A stretch of 33,177 bases of DNA from JAHHLP01 sp041609895. GTDB lineage: Bacteria; Bacteroidota; Rhodothermia; Rhodothermales; JABDKH01. Shown in pieces: positions 23,930 to 31,144 of this stretch. The notes beneath the pieces are model-generated. The model searched no databases and was not told where the DNA came from. It saw only the letters and a program-made list of their open reading frames with translations. The stretch's first letter is position 1. Each line of letters starts with the position of its first letter. The stretch is from positions 1 to 33,177 of the forward strand of contig JBFIPX010000014.1 in assembly GCA_041609895.1 (NCBI GenBank), given 5' to 3'. Both the position numbers and the translations under genes were made by a program.

Positions 23930-26590
23930 ATGGCTTTCTTGGACTTTTTGAGGCTGGGGCGAAAGCGTGTGCGTCCCGTGGGACAGAACCTCGAGCGCGG
24001 GTTAGACTCCGAGCCGGACCGGCGGAAGAACCTCGCCCTCAAGATCGGGATCTTCGGCGTCCTCGTGCTTATCACAGTGGCCGCCTTCCCACGAGGCGAC
24101 GTTTACGACTATTCCGTCAAGGTAGGGGAGACCTGGAACAAGGAGACGCTGATTGCCGACTTCGACTTCTCGATCCGTAAGGACGAGCAGACTTTTCGGC
24201 GAGAAAGAGAGGCCGTACGACGCAATACGCCGCCGTACTTCAGAGCCATTCCAAACGCACGTCAGGTTCTTGCAGGTCATCGCGATACGGTAGCGGAGGA
24301 GCTGGACCGGATATTCGAGGCGTATCGCGGTTACAAGTTGAACGAGTCGCGTGGGCGCGTGGCGGAAGCCAGAGCCGATTCGGCCGATTATTACGCGATG
24401 CGCCGAGCCTCCCGGCTCAAGCTGACGAACGAGCAGTGGCAAACGCTGGCGGACTCGTATGCGGCAACGGTTCCGGAGCTCTCCACCACGACGCGCGCCC
24501 AACCAACATCGACGCGGCTTGACGAAACCTTGCTTCAAGAAGCGTGGGAACTGGCTGCTTTTGTTGTCTACCAAGGCGTGCTTGACGTACCTGTTGACAG
24601 CGTATACACCGAAATCATAATCGTTCGCGATGAGCAGCAGGATACGGAGCTCGAGCTGATCCTGGATGAGGTGTATGGACTGAATGAGGCATACCTCACT
24701 GTCCACGAGGAGTTTTCAAATCGTTACCGGTCGCGGCCAGAAGTGGTATCAATCGCCTACAGCTTCTTCCGGTCGATCTTCCAGCCGTCTTACCAACTGG
24801 ACCGTGAGGTAACGAGGCGAAGCTGGCAGCAGGCGGAGAGAAGGATCTCTCCCAACGAAGGGATCGTCGAGGAAGGCACGATCATCATCCGTAAAGGGGA
24901 TATCGTAACGACGGAGAAGAAGAGGATCCTGAGTTCGCTCGAGGAGTCGCGCGAGCTGCGCACGGGGAAGCGCTTCAAATGGCAGCTGCTGCTTGGTCAG
25001 TTCATGGCCACCTTCGCAACGTACCTGTTTTTCTTTCTCTACTTGTATCTGCTTCGTAGGCCGCTGTTCGAGAACAATGCCATGGTTTTCCTCATGGCAC
25101 TACTGTTCACCGTGTTCGTTGCGCTCTTCGCGTTTGCTGTGCGCGTGCCCTACCTCGACATGTATGTCGTCCCGATAGCAATCGTTTCCGTGTTGCTTAC
25201 GGTGATGTTTGACTCCCGGGTCGGACTCTTCGGCACATTCACCATCGCACTGATTGGTGCACTTCTGCTGCAGTTCAACTTTGAGTTCTTCTTCGCCACG
25301 GTTTTTGCCGGTGCTCTGGGCGTACATAGCGTGCGAGACATCAAGAACCGGGCGCAGTTCTTCGTCAGTGCGGGAGTCGTCTTTGCGGGATATGTCTTCA
25401 TCCTCGTCGCGGCATTTCTCGTGCAGGGCACGACGACGGCGCGGCTGTTCAGCGACTTCGTAAACGTCGGAATCAGTTCGTTCTTTCTCGTGATGGCGTA
25501 TCCGCTGCTCTGGGTCTTCGAGAAGACATTCGGACTATCTACTGATCTTACCTACCTCGAGCTATCTGATACCAACAGGCCGCGGCTAAAGGAGCTGAGC
25601 CTCAACGCGCCGGGAACGTTTAACCACTCGCTACAGGTTGCCAATCTGGCGGAAGCTGCTGCGGCAGCCGTTGGCGCGAACGCACTCATGACTCGTGTCG
25701 GAGCCCTCTACCACGACATCGGCAAGATGCAGAAGCCGGAATACTTCGTAGAGAACCAGCGGACCGGTGAGAACCCGCACGATCAGCTGAAGCCGAGGAT
25801 GAGCGCCCTCATAATTGCGAGTCACGTCAAGGAGGGCGTTGAGATGGCAAAGGCCGATAATCTCCCGCAGCAGATTATCGACTTCATCCCGATGCATCAC
25901 GGCACGTCTTTGATCGAGTTCTTTTACCGACGGGCGGAGGAGCAGGCCGACGAGGGCAAGTTCGAGATTCGGGAATCCGAGTTTCGCTATCCGGGTCCGA
26001 GGCCAAACAGCAAGGAGACAGGCATTCTGATGCTCGCCGACGGCGTCGAAGCTGCCAGTCGAACCATCGAAAATCCAACACACCGCAAGCTCGAATCGCT
26101 CATCGACCGCATTATTCACACTCGAATTGAGGACGGCCAGCTCGAGCACACGGATCTGACCTTCAATGATCTAAATACGATCAAGGATACGTTCCTGACC
26201 CTGCTTCTTGGGATGTATCACGTCCGTGTCAAGTACCCGGACCAGGAAAAGGCTGAGCAAACCGAAGCCGACGGTGGTGAGGGAAGTGGCAAGGCCGATC
26301 AGGAGCAAGGCAACGGGCGGCAAGAATCTGAGATCACCGCGGTACCGCGATCTTCACCTGAAGCGAAGTCGACAGAATCCGTCAAGGGGACGACGACCGT
26401 GCCTGAGTCGCACGCACAGCCTGGTGAGGACGCAGGGAATGCGGGAGATCACCGTCGCGCGGCGAAGTCGTCTGGTGACCTCTTCAGTGCACGAGACACC
26501 GGTCGTCAGCCTGGTTCTGAAACAAACGGCGGTCCCACAGAAACCCTCGGCGATAGTACAGAGTCGGGATCGGAACCGGCGACGTCCTGA
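23930..26590 (+). CDS. 7TM-HD (PgpH-like) cyclic-di-AMP phosphodiesterase candidate
   Basis: An 886-residue membrane protein: short basic cytoplasmic start, TM1 (about 40-58), a large extracytoplasmic 7TMR-HDED domain (about 60-340), a bundle of about seven membrane helices (about 355-535), then a cytoplasmic HD domain with H566 (FNHSLQ), H595-D596 (YHDIGK), MHHGTS and a final ADGVEAA aspartate. All metal ligands of the HD site are present. Known homologues (PgpH) hydrolyse the second messenger c-di-AMP. Unlike compact PgpH, it has a low-complexity charged tail of about 115 residues (from about 770), rich in E, G, S, T and Q, with no membrane or catalytic features. Start ATG 23930, RBS weak. 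Substrate is inferred from family. Confidence 0.9.
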   Translation: MAFLDFLRLGRKRVRPVGQNLERGLDSEPDRRKNLALKIGIFGVLVLITVAAFPRGDVYDYSVKVGETWNKETLIADFDFSIRKDEQTFRREREAVRRNTPPYFRAIPNARQVLAGHRDTVAEELDRIFEAYRGYKLNESRGRVAEARADSADYYAMRRASRLKLTNEQWQTLADSYAATVPELSTTTRAQPTSTRLDETLLQEAWELAAFVVYQGVLDVPVDSVYTEIIIVRDEQQDTELELILDEVYGLNEAYLTVHEEFSNRYRSRPEVVSIAYSFFRSIFQPSYQLDREVTRRSWQQAERRISPNEGIVEEGTIIIRKGDIVTTEKKRILSSLEESRELRTGKRFKWQLLLGQFMATFATYLFFFLYLYLLRRPLFENNAMVFLMALLFTVFVALFAFAVRVPYLDMYVVPIAIVSVLLTVMFDSRVGLFGTFTIALIGALLLQFNFEFFFATVFAGALGVHSVRDIKNRAQFFVSAGVVFAGYVFILVAAFLVQGTTTARLFSDFVNVGISSFFLVMAYPLLWVFEKTFGLSTDLTYLELSDTNRPRLKELSLNAPGTFNHSLQVANLAEAAAAAVGANALMTRVGALYHDIGKMQKPEYFVENQRTGENPHDQLKPRMSALIIASHVKEGVEMAKADNLPQQIIDFIPMHHGTSLIEFFYRRAEEQADEGKFEIRESEFRYPGPRPNSKETGILMLADGVEAASRTIENPTHRKLESLIDRIIHTRIEDGQLEHTDLTFNDLNTIKDTFLTLLLGMYHVRVKYPDQEKAEQTEADGGEGSGKADQEQGNGRQESEITAVPRSSPEAKSTESVKGTTTVPESHAQPGEDAGNAGDHRRAAKSSGDLFSARDTGRQPGSETNGGPTETLGDSTESGSEPATS

Positions 26591-26619
26591 CAAAGCAGGA
26601 TTACTGGCGGCGTGGCCCA

Positions 26620-27564
26620 CTACGCCGTGGGTATCGTTTCGATGATATGACGCTTTGAGCTCTCCGTCAGATGCACGGCGATTTCAATCGACGGTACCGA
26701 CGTGTTAGAGCGGCGGACGCGTCGGGCGACTGCAGGGGAGAAGACAAGAAGGTCCACGCTCTCTGCAAAGGCAATGACCTCCTGCAGAGATGATGCCGAC
26801 GTCGTCGCGAGAATCTGCCCCGTAAAGTGCGTTTCAAACTTGATGCGCTCGGTCAGGTACCGCACTGTCGCGGCTTCGGCAGTCAGCAGCCCTACGGCTT
26901 CAGAAGGCAGCAGATTCGAGAGGCGATGAAGCGCCGCTGATGTCAGCTCGGTGGTCGCTCCGAAAACGTCGGACTTGGGCAAAATCTTTCGGACGGGTCC
27001 GAGGTGTCGGAACTCCGCAATGACATAGTCGGCATCCTTATGCCTCGAAAGCTGTTGTAGCGAAGCGGCTTCAATGGGTCGCTGCAAAAACGCAGCAATG
27101 TCCGCCGCACACTGACCCGCGACCTCGTCAGACGACGAGACAAACAGAACCTTTGGCAGTTCGACGCCGAAGGGAATTTGAGAGAGTTGCTCGTCAACCA
27201 GATATTCGATGTCGACAGGTGCGAGGCCGAGGCCGGCCAGCCTGTGAAGCATTTCTTCAACGACGGCAGCACCGCGTTCGATTCGTTCGGAAGTCCCGAG
27301 CGGCGCCGGATCACGCACGCGGTAGCCGCTTCCAATCTCGGATTCGACAATTCCTTCCCTCTCGAGAATCTGATACGCCTTTCGGACCGTGTGAAATGAT
27401 ATCCCGAGTGTAGCAGCCAGATTCCTCGTTGATGGGAGATTTCTCCTGCCTTGAAAATGTCCGGTCGCGATGAGATAGCGGAGCTGCTGCGTCAGCTGCT
27501 CGAACAGGGGAGTGGCGCTATCACGGTCAATGGAGATCATAAGCAGACGAGCCTTGCACGTCAC
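26620..27564 (-). CDS. GntR-family transcriptional regulator
   Basis: A 314-residue DNA-binding protein. The N-terminal winged helix (about 10-82) is typical GntR: SATPLFEQLTQQLRYLIATG, LPSTRNLAATLGISFHTVRKAY, and an EGIVES...GSGYRV wing. The C-terminal part (about 95-314) is not the common FadR, HutC or aminotransferase domain; it looks like a two-lobed alpha/beta ligand-sensing domain. The start GTG 27564 has AAGGA nine bases upstream and overlaps the previous stop as GTGA, so translation is coupled; ATG 27540 is the alternative. It is last in the operon with P5C dehydrogenase and the DapB-like gene and probably controls them, by inference. Confidence 0.87.
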   Translation of the reverse strand: MTCKARLLMISIDRDSATPLFEQLTQQLRYLIATGHFQGRRNLPSTRNLAATLGISFHTVRKAYQILEREGIVESEIGSGYRVRDPAPLGTSERIERGAAVVEEMLHRLAGLGLAPVDIEYLVDEQLSQIPFGVELPKVLFVSSSDEVAGQCAADIAAFLQRPIEAASLQQLSRHKDADYVIAEFRHLGPVRKILPKSDVFGATTELTSAALHRLSNLLPSEAVGLLTAEAATVRYLTERIKFETHFTGQILATTSASSLQEVIAFAESVDLLVFSPAVARRVRRSNTSVPSIEIAVHLTESSKRHIIETIPTA

Positions 27565-28055
27565 TCGTAGAAGTCCTTCGCCTTCCGAAGATAGACTTCC
27601 AGCTCAGCAAGGTCGGGCCATCGCGAACGCTTCAGATCTACTGAGGCCAGCCCGATCGTGACGACAACGGCCTCCATACCGCCACGCACATCAAAGACTC
27701 TCTGTACGCGCGGCTCGGTGGAGCGTGTGGCGACCTCGAAGATGCTGAGTGCGACCGCGCCGTTACGTGTTACGCGAACTTCTACGACGGTGGTTCGAAG
27801 CGAATAGGAGGTCCACGCACCGGCAATCGCAAAGGCCAGCGGGAACGACCACGCGACATAGCGAAGTGGATCGACACCCTGAAGCACGATGACGAGCCCA
27901 ACCAGCATGACGGGAATCATCACGGCACCCAGCGGACGGACAAGATTGCGGCCAAACACCGTCGCGACGCTCTGATCACCAGGGTGATCGAAGGCACAAA
28001 AGCTGCGTGTCTCCCTGTCGCGGAATGAATCGCTCTTTCGTTGGGGTCCTTCCAT
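27561..28055 (-). CDS. Small membrane protein of unknown function (bacterial PH-like)
   Basis: A 164-residue protein with a polar start, two adjacent membrane helices (LGAVMIPVMLVGLVIVL about 42-58 and YVAWSFPLAFAIAGAWTSY about 65-83), and a cytoplasmic strand-rich domain (TVVEVRVTRNGAVALSIF..., KRSRWPDLAELEVYL). Two helices followed by a beta domain resembles bacterial PH-domain membrane proteins, but I cannot confirm it. It sits between the DapB-like gene (5-nt gap) and the GntR gene (4-nt overlap), so it is part of that operon. No catalytic motif. Confidence 0.75.
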   Translation of the reverse strand: MEGPQRKSDSFRDRETRSFCAFDHPGDQSVATVFGRNLVRPLGAVMIPVMLVGLVIVLQGVDPLRYVAWSFPLAFAIAGAWTSYSLRTTVVEVRVTRNGAVALSIFEVATRSTEPRVQRVFDVRGGMEAVVVTIGLASVDLKRSRWPDLAELEVYLRKAKDFYE

Positions 28056-28060
28056 GCGAC

Positions 28061-29068
28061 CTAGCGGAGTGCAGCGAACGCGCGACCCACCGGCAGATCG
28101 ATGACGCGCTTGAAGCCAGGCTCGGCCGCGATGACGTTGGGGATCGCGTTGACGAGAGCGCCGACGGTAGCCGTATCGCCAAAAATTCCGCCCTCGATGC
28201 GAAGATCAATCGGTGGATCCCCCTCGACGACCACGCGGTCGATCGACGGTGAGACGCCAACAGCCATTTTCAGCTCAAGGCGGATCCTGGGCCGCCCCCC
28301 CGACTTCGCCACCGCCACCTGGTGAATGCCCGCCACTGCGCCTTCGTTAACCGTGACAAAGTCGGTGCGGATATTTCGGGTAGCGACAACAGGCTCGAGC
28401 GTTTCGGAGGTCTCATCGGGCTCGAATCCCAGCGCATCGGCCACCAGCCGAAGTGATTGCATCAGCCCAATGTGACCAAACCGGCCCGTTGCCTTCCTCT
28501 CGGCAAACTGCGACGGAGTGAGACCGGCCCCAATCTTTTGCTGTAACGGTCCGCGGCGACGCCCTGCGTCCACCGCACGGTCTACTTGTATCGAGTCTAC
28601 CCGAGTACAGGGTGCGGTTGCCATGACCGCCAGTGCATCCATGGCGTAGCCGGGGTTCACGCCGGTCCCCAGTACCACGACGCCCTTGTCCTTACACGCC
28701 TGATCGAGTCGGGCGACAAACCCGTCGCTCTGCCCATCCGGAAACGATAGCTCTTCGGTGGATGATATGACGTGGGAGCCCGCATTAACACACTGCAGCA
28801 GTTGGTCGCCCACTACGTCTAAGAAAGACGAAGTGCTGTGTATCACGACGTCCGGAGCCTGCTCGGCCAAACACGCATCGGCATCTCCTGAAACGACTAC
28901 GCCCGTTGCAGGCGTGCTCAGCAGCTCACCGACGTCGCGTCCGATCTTCTGCGGATCCACATCCACGACCCCGACCAATTCGACTTTCCCTGTCGACTGT
29001 TTGGAGAGGAGTACCCGCACCACTTCAAGGCCGATCGGCCCGATTCCATATTGAACTACACGTACCAT
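28061..29068 (-). CDS. DapB-fold NAD(P)H-dependent amine dehydrogenase-like (2,4-diaminopentanoate dehydrogenase type)
   Basis: A 335-residue oxidoreductase. The Rossmann nucleotide-binding turn QYGIGPIG (6-13) opens the protein, VVDVDP marks the cofactor-ribose acidic strand, and GTGVNPGYAMD (134-144) is the hallmark of the dihydrodipicolinate-reductase-like group that includes 2,4-diaminopentanoate dehydrogenase. It is longer than true DapB (about 270) and lacks its usual HH-K motif, so lysine biosynthesis is unlikely. I chose ATG 29068, preceded by a strong GGAGAAGAAGGA, over the longer frame from 29107. It is 35 nt downstream of the P5C dehydrogenase gene. A role in ornithine or proline-type amino acid breakdown is inference from context. 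Confidence 0.85.
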   Translation of the reverse strand: MVRVVQYGIGPIGLEVVRVLLSKQSTGKVELVGVVDVDPQKIGRDVGELLSTPATGVVVSGDADACLAEQAPDVVIHSTSSFLDVVGDQLLQCVNAGSHVISSTEELSFPDGQSDGFVARLDQACKDKGVVVLGTGVNPGYAMDALAVMATAPCTRVDSIQVDRAVDAGRRRGPLQQKIGAGLTPSQFAERKATGRFGHIGLMQSLRLVADALGFEPDETSETLEPVVATRNIRTDFVTVNEGAVAGIHQVAVAKSGGRPRIRLELKMAVGVSPSIDRVVVEGDPPIDLRIEGGIFGDTATVGALVNAIPNVIAAEPGFKRVIDLPVGRAFAALR

Positions 29069-29103
29069 TCCTTCTTCTCCGCGATCTTGGTTTCGACCGG
29101 CTC

Positions 29104-30735
29104 TCAAGGCGCCTGGTGGAACGGATAGCCGAAGTGGCGAGGCGGATCGAAGGTTTCTTTCACCGACCGAGCCGAAACCCAGCGAATCAAGTTCAAATAG
29201 GATCCTGCCTTGTCGTTCGTCCCTGACGCCCGCGCACCCCCAAACGGTTGCTGTCCGACGACGGCGCCCGTTGGCTTGTCGTTGATGTAGAAATTACCTG
29301 CTGCGTCGACGAGACGATCGCTCGCCTGCACGACGGCGCTGCGATCGTTGGCGAACACCGCTCCCGTCAATGCATACGGAGAGGTGGAATCCACGAGGTC
29401 CAACACCTCGTCAAATTTCGATTCGTCATAGAGGTAAATGGTCACAACAGGGCCGAATATTTCTTCGCACATCGTCCGATACGACGGATTGGACGTCAGA
29501 AGAACCGTCGGCTCGATGAAGAAGCCCTGCTCGTCTGAGTAGCCGCCGCCGAAGACCACCTCGATGTCATCGGATTTCTTCGCCTCGTCGATGTAGGCGG
29601 TGATGCTGTCGTAGGCGGCGCGGTCGATCACGGCGTTCATGAAGTTCGAGAAGTCCTCAACGCCACCAATTGTGATCTCGGAGAGCTGGCCTTCCATGGA
29701 GGCTCGAATTTCGGGCCACTGGGATTCGGGGAGATAGACGCGGGAAGCAGCCGAACATTTCTGGCCCTGATATTCGAAGCCGCCGCGTACGATAGCTGTT
29801 GCGACCTGGTCCGCGTCTGCAGAAGCGTGGGCGACGATGAAGTCCTTGCCACCCGTCTCGCCAACGATGCGGGGATACGACCGGTAGCCGGCAATGTTGG
29901 CGCCGATGGTCTTCCACATGAACTGGAACGTAGAGGTGGAGCCCGTAAAATGAAGGCCGGCAAAGTGCTTTGAGGCAAAGACGGGGTTACCGACGTTGGC
30001 ACCACGGCCCGGCACCATGTTGATGACGCCAGGAGGGAGTCCGGCTGCCTCGAGCAGCTTGTACATAAAGTGGGCGGAGTACAGCGAGCTTGATGCCGGC
30101 TTCCAGATTACCGTGTTACCCATCAGCGCCGGGGCGGTCGGGAGGTTGCCCTGGATCGACGAGAAGTTGAAGGGTGTCACTGCAAAGACGAACCCTTCGA
30201 GCGGTCTATACTCGACGTGGTTCCACACCCCCGGCGAGGATATGGGTTGATCCGCATATATCTGCTCCGCGTATTGTGCGTTGAACCGGAAGAAGTCGAC
30301 CATTTCGCAGGCCGAGTCGATCTCCGCCTGGTAGGCGTTCTTGCTTTGCCCCAGCATGGTCGATGCATTGGCTACGTCACGCCAGCTGCCCGCCAGAAGG
30401 TCCGCTGCGCGCAGAAATATCGCCGCCCGATCGGTCCAGTGCATCCGCGCCCAGTCGTGCCGAGCCTCTACGGCCACCTTGATGGCGCGCTCAACCTGGT
30501 CCGACCCGCACATGTAGGCGCGGCCGAGTAACAGGTCGTGATCATGCGGTGCGCGCACCTCTTTCACGTCGTCGCTTGCCACATCCTCGCCACCGATGAT
30601 CGCCGGGATTTCGTCCGGCTCCGACTTCATCTCGGTCAGCTTTGACTTAAGGCTCGCCCGCTCCGGCGAATCCGGCGCGTAGCTCATCACCGGCTCGTTC
30701 ACGGGGGGCGGTATCTGCATTATCGCGTTGTTCAT
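29104..30735 (-). CDS. pruA: L-glutamate gamma-semialdehyde (1-pyrroline-5-carboxylate) dehydrogenase
   Basis: A 543-residue aldehyde dehydrogenase of the stand-alone P5C dehydrogenase type (close to the eukaryotic ALDH4A1 length). Seen: TPFNFSSIQGN (the Asn of the oxyanion hole), HFTGST NAD-binding turn, general base E293 in GETGGKD, nucleophile C327 in GQKCSAASRVY, EIFGPV and a complete C-terminus. It oxidises glutamate semialdehyde, from proline or ornithine, to glutamate with NAD+. No proline dehydrogenase domain is fused and none lies in the window. First gene of the minus-strand operon; no Shine-Dalgarno before ATG 30735. Gene symbol by family; rocA would also be used. Confidence 0.95.
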   Translation of the reverse strand: MNNAIMQIPPPVNEPVMSYAPDSPERASLKSKLTEMKSEPDEIPAIIGGEDVASDDVKEVRAPHDHDLLLGRAYMCGSDQVERAIKVAVEARHDWARMHWTDRAAIFLRAADLLAGSWRDVANASTMLGQSKNAYQAEIDSACEMVDFFRFNAQYAEQIYADQPISSPGVWNHVEYRPLEGFVFAVTPFNFSSIQGNLPTAPALMGNTVIWKPASSSLYSAHFMYKLLEAAGLPPGVINMVPGRGANVGNPVFASKHFAGLHFTGSTSTFQFMWKTIGANIAGYRSYPRIVGETGGKDFIVAHASADADQVATAIVRGGFEYQGQKCSAASRVYLPESQWPEIRASMEGQLSEITIGGVEDFSNFMNAVIDRAAYDSITAYIDEAKKSDDIEVVFGGGYSDEQGFFIEPTVLLTSNPSYRTMCEEIFGPVVTIYLYDESKFDEVLDLVDSTSPYALTGAVFANDRSAVVQASDRLVDAAGNFYINDKPTGAVVGQQPFGGARASGTNDKAGSYLNLIRWVSARSVKETFDPPRHFGYPFHQAP

Positions 30736-31144
30736 AATTCGAACGTGTTAACGATGAGTCCTTGCTTGTGGAGTGGATCCGCGGCCTGCCATTTCGGGAG
30801 CAGCACCTCCGGTGTGGCGACCATCCTGCGGCAACGAAGTCAACTTACGCAGGCACCGCCCGATCCTGAACCGGGCCGGGTGAAAGAATCTAAAATTCTT
30901 CCTTTTGGCTGAAAGGGGAACTCGAACAAGACGCCCTCCGGAAGACTTCGCCACCTTCGGCCTATACGCCAAATTCGCAGGTCGAATTATTCCCACCGAC
31001 AACTTATTGTCGCTCGATTGCGGTCGATAGAAGAGAAAGTATGTGTTTCATTTCGAGACCGGCCTATCACCCAGACCTCGGTCTCAGACTTCATAAAACA
31101 CTACTTCCCAGCTATTTAGCCATACTACTTAATCCTAGATCGCA
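30736..31144. other. Gene-free divergent region between pruA and the repeat-protein gene
   Basis: A 409-nt region. A minus-strand frame at 30748-31002 shows no family features and a basic, low-complexity composition; I do not call it. It contains an AT-rich inverted repeat AAGAAT-CTAAA-ATTCTT (30884-30900). No RNA gene recognised. Confidence 0.45.
31055..31085. repeat. Inverted repeat upstream of the helical-repeat gene
   Basis: GAGACCG (31055-31061) and CGGTCTC (31079-31085) are perfect 7-bp arms around 17 nt; a third copy AGACC (31073-31077) pairs with the same right arm as a smaller palindrome. It lies 60-90 nt before ATG 31145 and could be an operator or a 5' leader hairpin. Not a typical terminator: no T run. 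Confidence 0.35.

Noticed and set aside
28061..29068. True DapB (lysine biosynthesis)
   Set aside because: Too long, lacks the DapB HH-K motif, and carries the GTGVNPGYAMD signature of the diaminopentanoate dehydrogenase-like group.
30748..31002. 84-codon minus-strand frame beyond pruA
   Set aside because: Basic, low-complexity composition, no RBS and no family pattern.
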